64,000 bases of DNA from Spartobacteria bacterium (GTDB lineage: Bacteria > Verrucomicrobiota > Verrucomicrobiia > Chthoniobacterales > UBA10450). Made by a program: the position numbers and the translations under genes. The notes below the pieces were generated by a model, which was not told where the DNA came from, searched no databases, and saw nothing but the letters and a program-made list of their open reading frames with translations. The stretch lies in contig PNAA01000024.1 in assembly GCA_003169975.1 (NCBI GenBank), forward strand, positions 99,273 through 163,272, written 5' to 3'. Shown here piece after piece: positions 1 through 9,600 of this stretch. Within the stretch, counting starts at the first letter, position 1, and each line of letters opens with the position of its first letter.

Positions 1-69
1 ATTCCGCGGCGCATGGACAAAGGGACAGCGTTTTTGCGCTCCTTGGTGCCTTTGGATCTTCGTGACTGA
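1..69 (+). CDS. C-terminal tail of an upstream protein, possibly the RND adaptor (partial)
   Basis: Frame 1 is open from the window edge to a TGA at 67-69 and ends in ...LVPLDLRD. It lies five bases before the RND pump start, the usual place for a periplasmic membrane-fusion adaptor in an efflux operon. Only about 22 residues are visible and another frame is also open here (stop at 63-65), so both the frame and the identity are inferred from position alone. Confidence 0.35.
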   Translation: MPRRMDKGTAFLRSLVPLDLRD

Positions 70-74
70 CTCTC

Positions 75-3000
75 ATGTATCGCTTTTTCATCAACCGGCC
101 GATCGTCGCGATGGTGATTGCCATCTTGATGGTGATCATCGGACTGGTTTCGATGGTGAGCCTGCCGGTCGCGCAATTTCCCAATATTGTTCCGCCGGAG
201 ATCCGCATTCAGACCACGTTCCTCGGTGGCGACGCGCTGACGCTCGCGCAATCCGTCGCGACGCCGGTCGAGGAACAGATGAGCGGCGTGGACAACATGA
301 ATTACATGTATTCCATCAGCGCGAACAACGGGGTCATGCGGATGGGCGTGAATTTCGACGTCAAGACCGACCCCAATATTGATCAAATGCTGGCGCAACT
401 CCGCGCGAACCAGGCCGCATCACAATTGCCGGCGTCTGTGCAGAATTACGGCGTCACTCTTCAGAAATCGCCGTCGAGTCCGATGCTGTTGATTGCCCTC
501 TCCTCGCCTAATGGCACGCATGACGCGACGTTCCTGGCCAACTACGCCTACATCAATCTGGTTGACCAGATCACGCAGTTGAAGGGGATTTCAAACATCA
601 ATGTTTTCGGCGCCGGGCAATACGCGATGCGTTTTTGGGTGAAGCCGGATCAACTCGCGACCCTGAACCTTACCGTCAGCGATATCCTCACCGCCATCAG
701 CGCGCAGAACAATGTCAATCCCGCCGGGCAAGTCGGCGGCCCGCCGATACCCCAGGGACAGGAATTCACCTACGCCATCACCGCCCAGGGCCGGCTCGTT
801 TCGGCAGAGGAATTTGGCCAGATTATCATTCGGGAAAATCCGGACGGTTCGGTCGTGCGGTTGAAGGATGTCGCGCGGGTGGAGCTGGGGGCGCAACTTT
901 ACAACGTGATCGGCAAATTTAACGGAAAACCAGCCGCGATCATGGCGGTTTACCAATTGCCCGGCTCGAACGCGCTCGATGACCAGAAGGCGGTGCTTAA
1001 TCTCCTGGCGAAACTCAAACAGAGTTTTCCGCCGGACTTGGATTATGCCGTCTCGCTCGACACCACGTCCGCCGTCACCCAGGGCATCTACGACATCGTA
1101 CGAACGCTGGTCATCGCGCTGTTTCTTGTTCTCCTGGTCGTTTTCATTTTTCTGCAGGGCTGGCGCGCGTCGCTCATTCCGCTGGTCGCCATTCCGGTGG
1201 CACTCATCGGAACCTTCGCGTTCTTCCCCCTTCTCGGATTTTCCTTAAACACACTTTCACTCTTCGGCCTGGTGCTCGCCGTCGGTCTTGTGGTTGACGA
1301 TGCCATTGTCGTCATCGAAGCCACCGAACGGCACATCGAAGAAGGCATGAAGCCCAAGGAGGCTGCGCTCAAGGCGATGGAAGAAGTCGCCGCCCCGGTG
1401 GTTTCGCTCGCGCTCATTCTCGCGGCAGTTTTTGTTCCCACTATTTTCATCGCGGGAATCACCGGGCGACTTTACCAGCAATTCGCGCTGACGATTGTCA
1501 TCGCGGTCATGCTCTCCGCGTTTAATGCGCTCTCCTTGAGCCCCGCGCTCGCGGCCATGTTGTTAAAGCCAAAAGGGGGAAACGAGAGCCGCGGGCCGCT
1601 CGGAAAATTTTACGGCTGGTTCAATCGCGGGTTTGAAAAAGCGCAGAACGGTTACGTCAAAGTTGCCGGCACGCTGATCCGCAAAAGTATTTTCACTGTC
1701 TTCATGCTCGTGGCGATCGCGGTGCTTGCGATTTTCCTAGGAGTGCGATTACCGACCGCATTCTTACCAGTAGAAGATCAAGGTTACGCCTACGTCGCCG
1801 CGCAACTGCCCTACGCCGCGGCGCTCGAACGCACCGACGCCGTCTGTAAAAAGATCGAGGACATTTTGAAGAATACGCCGGGCGTAAAATACTATACCAC
1901 CGTCGAAGGCTTCAGTTTGTTGAGCCAGGTTCAGGCCACCTATAACGCCTTCTTTTTTGTGACACTCGAGCCGTGGAGCAAACGGACAAAAGCTAGTGAG
2001 CAAATTCAAGCCATCAGCACGCATATCAATCGGGAGCTGGCCAAACTGCCCGAAGCCACGGCATCGGCCTTTTCGCCGCCGTCTATTCCCGGTGTCGGCA
2101 CGTCCGGCGGTTTTACTTTCATTTTGGAAGACCGCTCCGGCAAACAGGACCCTTCTTTTCTCACGCAGAATCTGGACAAGTTCATGGCCGCTGCGCGGAA
2201 ACGACCCGAAATTGCCGGCCTGCTCACGACGTATCTGCCGAGCGTTCCGCAGGTGTTCGTCAAAGTGGACCGTGCCAAAGTTTTGAAACTGGGCGTTCCG
2301 CTCAGTGACGTTTACACCACGCTGCAAACGTTCATGGGCGGAAATTTCGTGAATTATTTCAATCGTTTCGGGCGGCAATGGCAGGTTTATCTTGAAGCCG
2401 AAGGTCAATACCGCACCCGCGCCGAAAATCTCCTGCAGTTTTACGTGCGCAATACTCAGGGGCAAGCCGTTCCGCTTTCGGCCTTCACGGAGATTCAGTA
2501 CCGCACCGGGCCGGAATTCGTTATGCACTACAACGAGTATACCTCCGCGCAAATCAATGGCGCGGCCGCCTCCGGTTACAGTGACGGCCAGGCGAACAAA
2601 GCCCTTGAAGAGGTCTTCGCGCAAACGATGCCGCCTGGAATCGGCCACGATTATTTCGGCATGTCATTTCAGGAACAACAGGCGGCGGCCGGCGTTTCGC
2701 CCGCGCTCATTTTCAGCCTTTCAGTTCTGTGCGTTTTTCTAATTCTCGCGGCGCAATTTGAAAGCTGGTCGTTGCCCATTAGCGTTTTGCTCGGCACGCC
2801 CACGGCTATTCTGGGCGCATTCCTCGCGTTGACCCTGCGCGGATTTCAAAACAATGTGTATGTGCAAATCGGCCTGATCATGCTGATCGGCCTCGCCGCC
2901 AAAAACGCCATCCTCATCATTGCCTTCGCCAAAACGGAATACGAAAAAGGTAAATCCATTTCTGATGCCGCGTTGACTGGTGCGCGCATCCGGCTGCGGC

Positions 3001-3251
3001 CCATTTTAATGACTTCATTTGCGTTTATTCTCGGCTGCTTTCCGCTCTGGATCGCATCCGGTTCAGGCGGCGTTTCCCGCCAAACGCTCGGCACCGTCGT
3101 CATTGGCGGCATGTTGGGCGCAACGCTCGTGGACATTTTTATTGTGCCGGTCACTTTTTCGATCGTCGAAAAACTCGCCGCGCGTTTCAGCAAGAAAGCC
3201 CGCGGAGAGCACGCGCAACTACCGTTAGAACCGCAGCATCCGGTGGTCTGA
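75..3251 (+). CDS. RND multidrug efflux transporter, HAE1/AcrB family
   Basis: Inner-membrane proton/drug antiporter of 1058 residues, the normal length for the AcrB/MexB family. The N-terminus MYRFFINRPIVAMV is the typical first membrane helix. The proton-relay aspartate pair is at about residues 408-409 (LVVDDAIVVIE) and the partner lysine in the later helix is at about residue 943 (GLAAKNAILII). Two large periplasmic loops separate the helix groups, as expected for a trimeric pump that works with an adaptor and a TolC channel. The adaptor probably lies just upstream. The only TolC-like gene in the window is 33 kb away. The substrate cannot be read from sequence. Confidence 0.96.
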   Translation: MYRFFINRPIVAMVIAILMVIIGLVSMVSLPVAQFPNIVPPEIRIQTTFLGGDALTLAQSVATPVEEQMSGVDNMNYMYSISANNGVMRMGVNFDVKTDPNIDQMLAQLRANQAASQLPASVQNYGVTLQKSPSSPMLLIALSSPNGTHDATFLANYAYINLVDQITQLKGISNINVFGAGQYAMRFWVKPDQLATLNLTVSDILTAISAQNNVNPAGQVGGPPIPQGQEFTYAITAQGRLVSAEEFGQIIIRENPDGSVVRLKDVARVELGAQLYNVIGKFNGKPAAIMAVYQLPGSNALDDQKAVLNLLAKLKQSFPPDLDYAVSLDTTSAVTQGIYDIVRTLVIALFLVLLVVFIFLQGWRASLIPLVAIPVALIGTFAFFPLLGFSLNTLSLFGLVLAVGLVVDDAIVVIEATERHIEEGMKPKEAALKAMEEVAAPVVSLALILAAVFVPTIFIAGITGRLYQQFALTIVIAVMLSAFNALSLSPALAAMLLKPKGGNESRGPLGKFYGWFNRGFEKAQNGYVKVAGTLIRKSIFTVFMLVAIAVLAIFLGVRLPTAFLPVEDQGYAYVAAQLPYAAALERTDAVCKKIEDILKNTPGVKYYTTVEGFSLLSQVQATYNAFFFVTLEPWSKRTKASEQIQAISTHINRELAKLPEATASAFSPPSIPGVGTSGGFTFILEDRSGKQDPSFLTQNLDKFMAAARKRPEIAGLLTTYLPSVPQVFVKVDRAKVLKLGVPLSDVYTTLQTFMGGNFVNYFNRFGRQWQVYLEAEGQYRTRAENLLQFYVRNTQGQAVPLSAFTEIQYRTGPEFVMHYNEYTSAQINGAAASGYSDGQANKALEEVFAQTMPPGIGHDYFGMSFQEQQAAAGVSPALIFSLSVLCVFLILAAQFESWSLPISVLLGTPTAILGAFLALTLRGFQNNVYVQIGLIMLIGLAAKNAILIIAFAKTEYEKGKSISDAALTGARIRLRPILMTSFAFILGCFPLWIASGSGGVSRQTLGTVVIGGMLGATLVDIFIVPVTFSIVEKLAARFSKKARGEHAQLPLEPQHPVV

Positions 3252-3324
3252 GGACTGTCGCGCCTGGACCGAAGTTCGCGCTTTCAATCGGCAAACAACG
3301 CCGAAGGCCGTTCTGATGATTTCC

Positions 3325-4914
3325 CTAGGGAACGACCGTCAGCGTGAGATCGTTGCCATCGCCGCCTTCGTAGCTCGCCTGGAAGTTATTCCCGTTGACG
3401 GTCAGAATCGCGCCGTCGGCCAGATTGCTGAAGGCGCCGAAGATCGGCGTCGCGGCGGTGTTGCTGATCACGGTCAGGACGAGGCCTTGCGTCAGGGTGC
3501 CTTGCGCAGTGCCTTGGAAAGCAAACGTCGCGCCGCTGTTGATGGTCACTCTGTTGGCGATCACTTTGTCGCTCCGAGCTTTCTTCTTTTTCGCTTTGAA
3601 GGTGTAGGTATAGACGGCATCGGCGTTGAAGGTGAGCGCGCTTTGGATGGTGAGCGTGGTTTGCGTCTTTGTTCCGTGAGCCGGGGCGAGGAACGCTCCT
3701 GAGTTCACAGTCACAGCGCCGGAAATAATCCCGCTTCCGCCCAAGGTTCCGCCGTTCACCTGCACGGCTCCGGTTCCCGTCGCAGAGCCGCCCTTATTGC
3801 TCACGACCAGCGTGCCCGCGCTCACTGTCGTGCCACCAGTGTAGGTGCTGCCGTTGCTTAAGGTCAGAGTGTTATTGCCGATCTTGATCAGTGCCCCGCC
3901 CGTCTTCCCGCTGATGCCGCCATCCTGGATGACACCTGAAAAGGTTGTACTCAGCACACCGCTGCCAACCGAGAGCGCCTGGCCGCCAAGGAAGACCAGC
4001 CCGTCGCCTTCCAGCGAGCCGATCGTGACTCCGCCGCCGTGCGAACTAATATCGAGATTGCCATTGCCGAAGACTTCCACTCGCGCCGTGCCGCCAGCGG
4101 ACATGTTGTGAAACTCGATCAACCCGCCCGTCCCGCCATCAGTGCCGCCATTGGCGATCAGGGTCGCCGCATCCGCGCGCGAAGTGCCCAGGAACAGAGT
4201 GATGGCCCCGCCCGCGCCGCTGACGAGACCTCCATTCGCCGTGATCATGGCGCTATTCGCGTCGCCAAGATAAAAGGTCGTCACGGCTCCGTTGGCTCCA
4301 GCAGCTTCACCCCCATTCGTAACGATTGTCGCGTCACCCAGGGTTGCGCTTCCAAGGATGTCGATGAAAGAACCGAGCGCACCCGCGACCGTGCCGCCAC
4401 CACAGACAAAGGTCGAACTCATGGCGCTCGTTCCATTAAAGCTCGCGCCACCGGCCTGCGAACCTGTGCTCCTACCTCCCTCCAGAACAAAGGTGGTCAA
4501 TTCCCCGGAGCCGCCATCTCTCCCGTCAAACTGAAACAGACCCGCTCCGGTTTCATCGGCTGCGGCCAGGAAGTTTTGGACGGTTCCAGAATCGTTGACG
4601 ATACCTGCGTCAACACTCAACGCTGTGTTCGGCGAGGCTGTAATGACGTAGGCACTGGCTCCCACGTTAAAGCTCAGTTCGAACAGCTCTATCGGTGCTG
4701 ACATCAAAACCGCGGTCGTATTGGAAACCCCGAAAACGGCTGAATCGCTAAAACCGTTTGGCACAGTATTCGCAGACCAGTTAGCCGCGGTGTTCCAGTC
4801 TCCGCTAATTGGATTAGCGATCCAAGTGCCGCTGCTGGCGTGGGCGGGTTGACTAGCTTGACACAAGATCAATGTCAGCAGCAGGGCGGCTAGGATGAGG
4901 CGGTGGTTTTTCAT
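3325..4914 (-). CDS. Secreted autotransporter-associated beta-strand repeat protein
   Basis: 529 residues beginning with a clear signal peptide (KNHRLILAALLLTLILC...AHA). The body is rich in Gly, Ser, Thr and Asn, with repeats of NGG and GGA steps typical of a parallel beta-helix. Around residues 345-375 there is a good autotransporter-associated beta-strand repeat (TLTLSNGSTYTGGTTV followed by SAGTLVV). The C-terminus ...YEGGDGNDLTLTVVP is a common ending of such proteins in Verrucomicrobia and Planctomycetes. No C-terminal beta-barrel is present, so it is probably a secreted or surface protein rather than a self-exporting autotransporter. It converges with the RND gene. The ligand or role is unknown. 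Confidence 0.8.
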   Translation of the reverse strand: MKNHRLILAALLLTLILCQASQPAHASSGTWIANPISGDWNTAANWSANTVPNGFSDSAVFGVSNTTAVLMSAPIELFELSFNVGASAYVITASPNTALSVDAGIVNDSGTVQNFLAAADETGAGLFQFDGRDGGSGELTTFVLEGGRSTGSQAGGASFNGTSAMSSTFVCGGGTVAGALGSFIDILGSATLGDATIVTNGGEAAGANGAVTTFYLGDANSAMITANGGLVSGAGGAITLFLGTSRADAATLIANGGTDGGTGGLIEFHNMSAGGTARVEVFGNGNLDISSHGGGVTIGSLEGDGLVFLGGQALSVGSGVLSTTFSGVIQDGGISGKTGGALIKIGNNTLTLSNGSTYTGGTTVSAGTLVVSNKGGSATGTGAVQVNGGTLGGSGIISGAVTVNSGAFLAPAHGTKTQTTLTIQSALTFNADAVYTYTFKAKKKKARSDKVIANRVTINSGATFAFQGTAQGTLTQGLVLTVISNTAATPIFGAFSNLADGAILTVNGNNFQASYEGGDGNDLTLTVVP

Positions 4915-5007
4915 GGTGTGCTTTCGATTTGGGGCGCCGCTTGGGGCGCCGCTCGTCGGCGCGCTGTCTTTTACAAAGAACCTGCCGCCCGGGTGGGGGT
5001 ATTTCGT

Positions 5008-5038
5008 GGCCTGCGGGGCTCATCGACCCCGGCTACAA
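5008..5038. repeat. Class C hairpin repeat (partial) at the 3' end of nnrS
   Basis: On the minus strand this reads TTGTAGCCGGGGTCGATGA followed by GCCCCGC, a short stem. The same core TTGTAGCCGGGGTC occurs at 58307. The NnrS reading frame enters the repeat and terminates inside it, so its last residues (SRGR) and its stop codon are repeat-derived. See the finding on repeat-donated stop codons. Confidence 0.6.
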
Positions 5039-6192
5039 TCCGGCGCCGTCACCTTCGGCAGAACTTTTACCATCCAGATCACGAGCGCAGCGATCCAGCA
5101 AAACGCGGCTGCGACGAGATGAATCGTGCGCGCCGCCGGTGCGATGTCAGCGACATATCGGGAGAACATGGCGAGGAAAACAAGGACGGCTGCGACGATG
5201 AAAAATGGCAGGCGTTTTTCGAAAAGATGCGCGTTGCCGCTGTGCCCGAAGATGACGCGAATGGAAACGGTCAGGACAATGAAACTGAATCCGCTGATGA
5301 ACAAAATATGGAGCGCGCCGATGCGATACAGCGGCCAGGCCGCTTCGGCCACGAGTCCGAGAACGATGGCGGCCAAACCGGCGCGCATCGAGTCGCCCAG
5401 AAAACTACGGCCACGGCGTGGCATTCGCGCGGCGAGGTAAATAAGAACCGCGCTCGCACGCAGCCAGGCGGCCGATGTTGACCAACCGAATGTTTCCGCT
5501 ACGAAGGTCGCGTCGATCGTCAGGCCAATCGTGAGGGCGAAACCGGCGCGGGGCATCCATCCCGGCGGCAGGACGCGCGCTTCCGGCAGTGCATCAGCGC
5601 GCGAGATGTCAAGGAGGCGCGCGAGGAGATAGGGGCCAACGCCGAGAATCGGCAAGAGGACAAAGCCTTGCTCGAGCAAACACGCGCCGATGCGATAGGG
5701 CGCCGTATAGAGTTCGTTTTGATAAAGCGCAAGGAGCAGAGCGCCGATCACTCCGTTCAAAAGGCCCAGCGCCACGAGCACGAAATTTGGCGGAGGCGAA
5801 TCGGCGCGCTGCACGAAGCGTTGGCCGAGGATGAAGGCAAAGGCCGCGAGACAAAGAGCGAAAAGGAAATCAGCTACGCGGTGCGAACCCCCGCAGTGCA
5901 GACCGGCCGCGAGGAGATCGAGCGTGAGCAGAACCAGCACCTCGGCCCGGGAAAAATGAGGCGCGGAAGTGATGCGCGGCCCGGCGGTGCCAAGAAAACC
6001 GATGATGAAGGAGGCCAGGAATCCTTCGATCATCAGGCGCGCGTGCCAGATGGCGGGATACTCCGTGAGAATGCCGGCGTAGTAGAGCGGCCAGAGCGAA
6101 ACGCCCAAGAGGGCGAGGACCGCACCGATCGGGAAGAAAAGGCGAAAGGGTTCCTCGCAGAACAAGCCGTTCTTTGGTTGGCGGTATTGCAT
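5020..6192 (-). CDS. nnrS: NnrS family haem/copper membrane protein
   Basis: About 390 residues with roughly 12 hydrophobic segments, starting with the hallmark EEPFRLFFPIG and containing IWHARLMIEGFLASFIIGFLG, a pattern typical of NnrS. The family is linked to nitric-oxide stress and denitrification regulation, and to haem and copper binding. Histidines in LMIEG-preceding WHARL and in ALHCGGSHRVADF are candidate metal ligands. An in-frame GTG at 6231 would add 13 residues; the ATG at 6192 was chosen because the family motif follows soon after. The stop codon falls inside a class C repeat. No denitrification genes are nearby. Confidence 0.85.
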   Translation of the reverse strand: MQYRQPKNGLFCEEPFRLFFPIGAVLALLGVSLWPLYYAGILTEYPAIWHARLMIEGFLASFIIGFLGTAGPRITSAPHFSRAEVLVLLTLDLLAAGLHCGGSHRVADFLFALCLAAFAFILGQRFVQRADSPPPNFVLVALGLLNGVIGALLLALYQNELYTAPYRIGACLLEQGFVLLPILGVGPYLLARLLDISRADALPEARVLPPGWMPRAGFALTIGLTIDATFVAETFGWSTSAAWLRASAVLIYLAARMPRRGRSFLGDSMRAGLAAIVLGLVAEAAWPLYRIGALHILFISGFSFIVLTVSIRVIFGHSGNAHLFEKRLPFFIVAAVLVFLAMFSRYVADIAPAARTIHLVAAAFCWIAALVIWMVKVLPKVTAPDCSRGR

Positions 6193-6385
6193 GCTTTTTC
6201 GGGAGCTCGCGATGCGGTGCTGACGATTCACCCCAGGCGGCTGCTCTCCACGCGCTGCTTATCCTTTGCTTTTCAAACTCCGGCTTTGATCCAGATCAAG
6301 GCGGTGCGTGTTGGCCGACCAGACGGGCAACCGCATCCTGCTACCTTCCGGAATTGAAAGACGGAACGATCGCGTCGACCTGGCT

Positions 6386-7540
6386 TTACTCGACGGCTCC
6401 CGCCGGATCCCTGGCGTGGGCCAGATCGCGCACGGGATCGATTTTCCAACGACCGGCGACGGCTTCCAGCTCGGCGTTGAGCGACCAGCGGTCCGGCAGC
6501 GCATCGCCCGCGTGTTCGGCGTTCGCGCCTTTGAGACTCATGCAGTTCGTGTTGTCTCCGATCTCGGCGATCCGTGCGAATTCGTCCGGGGTCAGGGTCA
6601 CCTCGGGAAGGGAGGCCAGCTCCTCGACTTTTGTTTCGATGGGCTTCGCTTGCGCGCCCGGTTCCTGGATCAAGGTCGGAACCACGCTTTGCACGGGCGC
6701 ATGCGCGAGATTCCAGATGCAGGCCAGTTGCAACATCGTGAGACCGTGCGCGTCGGCGATCGCGCGCATCTTTTCGATTTTTTCGGCGCCGGCCTCGACC
6801 CAGCCGGCCGGACGAAACGTCCGGTGATCACGCGGCGCGAACTGGTGGCCCGGTTTCACATCGTCGTGGAAAAGGCCGCCGTAATCGACCACCCGCGTCA
6901 CGATTTTCGTTCCGGTTTTTTCCGCGGCCGGAAGGCAAAGGCTGCCGGGCCACGGCTCCAGGGGATTGAGGATGATCATCGCCCAATCGATCAAACCTTG
7001 GAATCGCTCGAGGCAGAGGATGAGGTCGAGGGTAAATCCATTCGCCGGGCCGGGCGCGACGCCGAGTCGTGTCGTTAGGCCGGCGTCTTTTAGTTTTTCC
7101 ATCCCTTTCCAGACGGCGTCGCTGGTGTAGCCGGTGGCATCGGGATTGTGCAGCAAGAGAAGATCGAAGCGGTCGCTTCGGCAGCGCGCCAGTGACTTCT
7201 CGGTAGCCGCGCGCAGATAGCTCGCGTATTCGCCCGGTTTGCGCAGGACCGGGCTGGTGAAACGGGGAAAGCCTTTCGAGCCATCGCGTTGCCCAGAATA
7301 GAAATCGTGCCCGACCGCCCCGACCAGGCAGTAGCTGTCTCGCGGAGTTCCTTCGAGGGCGCGCCCGAGCAGGGTATCGGCTCCGCCCGCGCCGTAAACG
7401 TCGGCCGTCAGGAAGGTGCGGATTCCCTTTTCGTAAGCGAGGCGGATGAGCGCGATGAAACGGTCGTCATCCAGCGGTTCGCCAAAGTGCATGAAACGTC
7501 CGGCACTCCACATTCCAAAAGCAGTCCTGGTCAGTTGCAT
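6386..7540 (-). CDS. Aldo/keto reductase family protein lacking the usual catalytic lysine
   Basis: 384 residues. The N-terminal barrel contains DVYGAGGADTLLGRAL, with the Asp and Tyr of the AKR tetrad, and the LLLLHNPD strand with the His. The strand that normally carries the catalytic Lys (usually I-x-T-K) reads CLVGAVGHDFY here, so that Lys is absent. The rest (GVAPGPANGF, MIILNPLEPWPG, RVVDYGGLFHDD) is well ordered and looks like a conserved subfamily rather than a decaying gene. An AGGGG just before the ATG supports this start. It may be a non-reductase or an altered NADPH-dependent enzyme; the substrate is unknown. Confidence 0.8.
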   Translation of the reverse strand: MQLTRTAFGMWSAGRFMHFGEPLDDDRFIALIRLAYEKGIRTFLTADVYGAGGADTLLGRALEGTPRDSYCLVGAVGHDFYSGQRDGSKGFPRFTSPVLRKPGEYASYLRAATEKSLARCRSDRFDLLLLHNPDATGYTSDAVWKGMEKLKDAGLTTRLGVAPGPANGFTLDLILCLERFQGLIDWAMIILNPLEPWPGSLCLPAAEKTGTKIVTRVVDYGGLFHDDVKPGHQFAPRDHRTFRPAGWVEAGAEKIEKMRAIADAHGLTMLQLACIWNLAHAPVQSVVPTLIQEPGAQAKPIETKVEELASLPEVTLTPDEFARIAEIGDNTNCMSLKGANAEHAGDALPDRWSLNAELEAVAGRWKIDPVRDLAHARDPAGAVE

Positions 7541-7589
7541 CCCCTTAAAATTGCAAAGCTACTGAATCATAATACCCGAAGCGCGCACC

Positions 7590-8102
7590 TCATAAACCCG
7601 GACCCGGGCGCGTCGTTCCATCGGGAATCGGCCTAACGAAATCGCTTTCGGTGGAAACGGTCGCCTGGCCCGCGTTTTGCCGGAGCGCTTCCTCCAGCGC
7701 GCGCCAGGCCAGCATCGCGCACTTCACCCGTTGCGGAAATTTTCGCACCCCGCGGAGCAGGCGAAGATCACCCAGGCTCGGCGCTGCGTCGTCGCTTTCG
7801 CCGGCCACCAGGCCGTGGAAGGCGTGCAGCATTTCTTCGGCGGCGGTGCGCGACTTCCCTTTCAATTTCATCGTCATGAGCGAGGCCGAGGCCTGGCTGA
7901 TGGCGCAGCCCTGCCCGCTGAATTTGATCTCCTGCAAACTCCCGTCGGCGCCGAATTTCACTCCGAGATCGATCTCATCGCCGCACGACGGATTGTCGCC
8001 GTGCACGCACACGGCCGCGTCGGCGAGAGTCCCGAAGTTTCGCGGTCTTCTCGAATGATCGAGAATCACTTCCTGGTACAACTCCTCGAGTTCCGGGTTC
8101 AT
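7590..8102 (-). CDS. sufU: SufU-type Fe-S assembly sulfurtransferase/scaffold
   Basis: About 170 residues in the SufU/NifU-like fold, starting MNPELEELYQEVILDH. The three metal-ligand cysteines are present: NPSCGDEI, GQGCAISQAS and RVKCAMLAW. The segment LRLLRGVRKFPQR is the insertion that separates SufU from IscU. SufU takes persulfide sulfur from SufS through its zinc site. The start at 8102 overlaps the sufS stop as ATGA, which indicates translational coupling. A longer in-frame extension back to 8231 was rejected because it lies inside sufS and is not SufU-like. Confidence 0.93.
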   Translation of the reverse strand: MNPELEELYQEVILDHSRRPRNFGTLADAAVCVHGDNPSCGDEIDLGVKFGADGSLQEIKFSGQGCAISQASASLMTMKLKGKSRTAAEEMLHAFHGLVAGESDDAAPSLGDLRLLRGVRKFPQRVKCAMLAWRALEEALRQNAGQATVSTESDFVRPIPDGTTRPGPGL

Positions 8103-9340
8103 GAAAAGAAGCGGACCGCCGCGCGCAGGATCTCCATCATGCGATCGATTTCGGTGATCGTGTTGTAAAAGTAAAAGCTCGCGCGGGTCGTGCCGGGCAA
8201 ACCGAATTTGCGCATCAAGGGTTGATTGCAATGATGCCCACCGCGCAACGCCAACCCCTGTTGATCGGCGAAGGTGGTGAGATCGTGCGGATGCACGCCT
8301 TTCATCACGAAGCCGACCAGCGCCCCGCGCTCGTTCTTCGGCCCGAGCACGCGCATCCCGGGCAATTCCGCGAGCTGCTCTGCGGCATAGCTGGCCAGCT
8401 CCGAATCGTGCGCAAAAATCGCCGCGCGTCCGATGCTCTCGAGATATTCAATCGCGGCCGCCAACCCGATCGCTCCGGCGATATTAGGCGTGCCCGCCTC
8501 AAAGCGGTGCGGTGCTTTTTTGTAGGTGCTCTTTTCCAAAGTCACGCTCACGATCATTTCGCCGCCCCCGTGCCATGGCGGCATCTTCTCGAGAATTTCC
8601 GCGCGACCGTAGAGCACGCCGATCCCGGTCGGCCCACACATTTTGTGTCCGGAGAAGGCGAGGAAATCGCAGCCCAACTCCTGCACATCGACCGGCAAAT
8701 GACCGGCGCTCTGCGCGGCATCGACGAGCGTGATGGCGCCGAGCGCGCGGGCCTGCCGGCAAAGCTCGGCCACCGGGTTGATTGTGCCTAACGAGTTGGA
8801 AACATGGGTGAAGGCGAACAGCTTCACCTCCGGCGTGAGTAATGCCGGCAGCTGCTCGAGCGCGAGCGTGCCATCCTCGCGCACGGGCACGAAACGCAGC
8901 CGCGCGCCGGTTCGTTCCGCGAGCAACTGCCAAGGCACGAGATTGCTGTGATGCTCCATCTCGGTGAGCAGAATCACGTCTCCGGCGCCGATAAATTTTC
9001 CACCCCACGCTTGCGCCACGAGGTTGATGCTCTCGGTCGTCCCGCGGGTGAAAACGATTTCGTCCGCGCTTGCCGCGCCCAGGTAGTCGGCCACGCCTTG
9101 CCGCGCGTTCTCGTAGGCCTCGGTCGCGCGCGAACTCAGTTCGTGCAGGCCGCGCTGCACGTTGGCGTTGTCGTGCTCGTAATAATCCCGGAGCGCATCG
9201 AGCACCGCGCGCGGCTTCTGCGAAGTGGCCGCGTTGTCAAAATAGATCAGGGGCTGGCCATGCACCTCTTCGCCCAGAATCGGGAATTCCTGGCGGATCG
9301 CACGCCAGTCGACGGAAGCGCGGAAAATTTCGTGCACCAC
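8099..9340 (-). CDS. sufS: Cysteine desulfurase SufS
   Basis: 413 residues of the class V aminotransferase fold. The PLP lysine is in FSGHKMCGPTGIG and the active-site cysteine is in LRGGHHCNQPLM, the short-loop (group II) form that pairs with SufU. LIYFDNAATSQKP is the typical N-terminal motif. It delivers sulfur from cysteine for Fe-S cluster building. It is followed by sufU with a four-base ATGA overlap. The start is GTG, with a second GTG immediately after it. No sufBCD genes are in the window, so the rest of the pathway is elsewhere. Confidence 0.95.
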   Translation of the reverse strand: MVHEIFRASVDWRAIRQEFPILGEEVHGQPLIYFDNAATSQKPRAVLDALRDYYEHDNANVQRGLHELSSRATEAYENARQGVADYLGAASADEIVFTRGTTESINLVAQAWGGKFIGAGDVILLTEMEHHSNLVPWQLLAERTGARLRFVPVREDGTLALEQLPALLTPEVKLFAFTHVSNSLGTINPVAELCRQARALGAITLVDAAQSAGHLPVDVQELGCDFLAFSGHKMCGPTGIGVLYGRAEILEKMPPWHGGGEMIVSVTLEKSTYKKAPHRFEAGTPNIAGAIGLAAAIEYLESIGRAAIFAHDSELASYAAEQLAELPGMRVLGPKNERGALVGFVMKGVHPHDLTTFADQQGLALRGGHHCNQPLMRKFGLPGTTRASFYFYNTITEIDRMMEILRAAVRFFS

Positions 9341-9600
9341 CTAATCTGCGGTGGCTGTTGTGGCGCGCCACTTATTTGCGCTCGCGAGGCGCCGCCGGGA
9401 CGCGGCAAGATTCGCCGCATTTTTGCCAAAGAACGACGAGTGGAAAAGCTCCAGTCGGCTGATGAGTCGGCGTGAAACAAGCCCCGAAGGTCAACCACGG
9501 TGCTCGGAAACCTCTGCCAAACAACGGAAGAATCCGCTTCCCTAACGAACGGAGCCGGTTCGCCGTCCAGAAAACACCCAGCCATTCCTTCCCGGCCAGC

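Noticed and set aside
1764-2648. Long open frame on the minus strand inside the RND gene (294 codons)
   Set aside because: High GC creates long antisense frames; the translation has no fold and the sense RND protein is unambiguous.
4925-4965. GGGGCGCCGCT-like near-tandem repeat
   Set aside because: Two short copies only, no array structure; probably chance in a GC-rich spacer.
9341-9600. A gene in the 260-bp sufS-decarboxylase spacer
   Set aside because: Only antisense frames over the two gene starts were open; the space more likely holds divergent promoters, though no clear -35/-10 was recognised.
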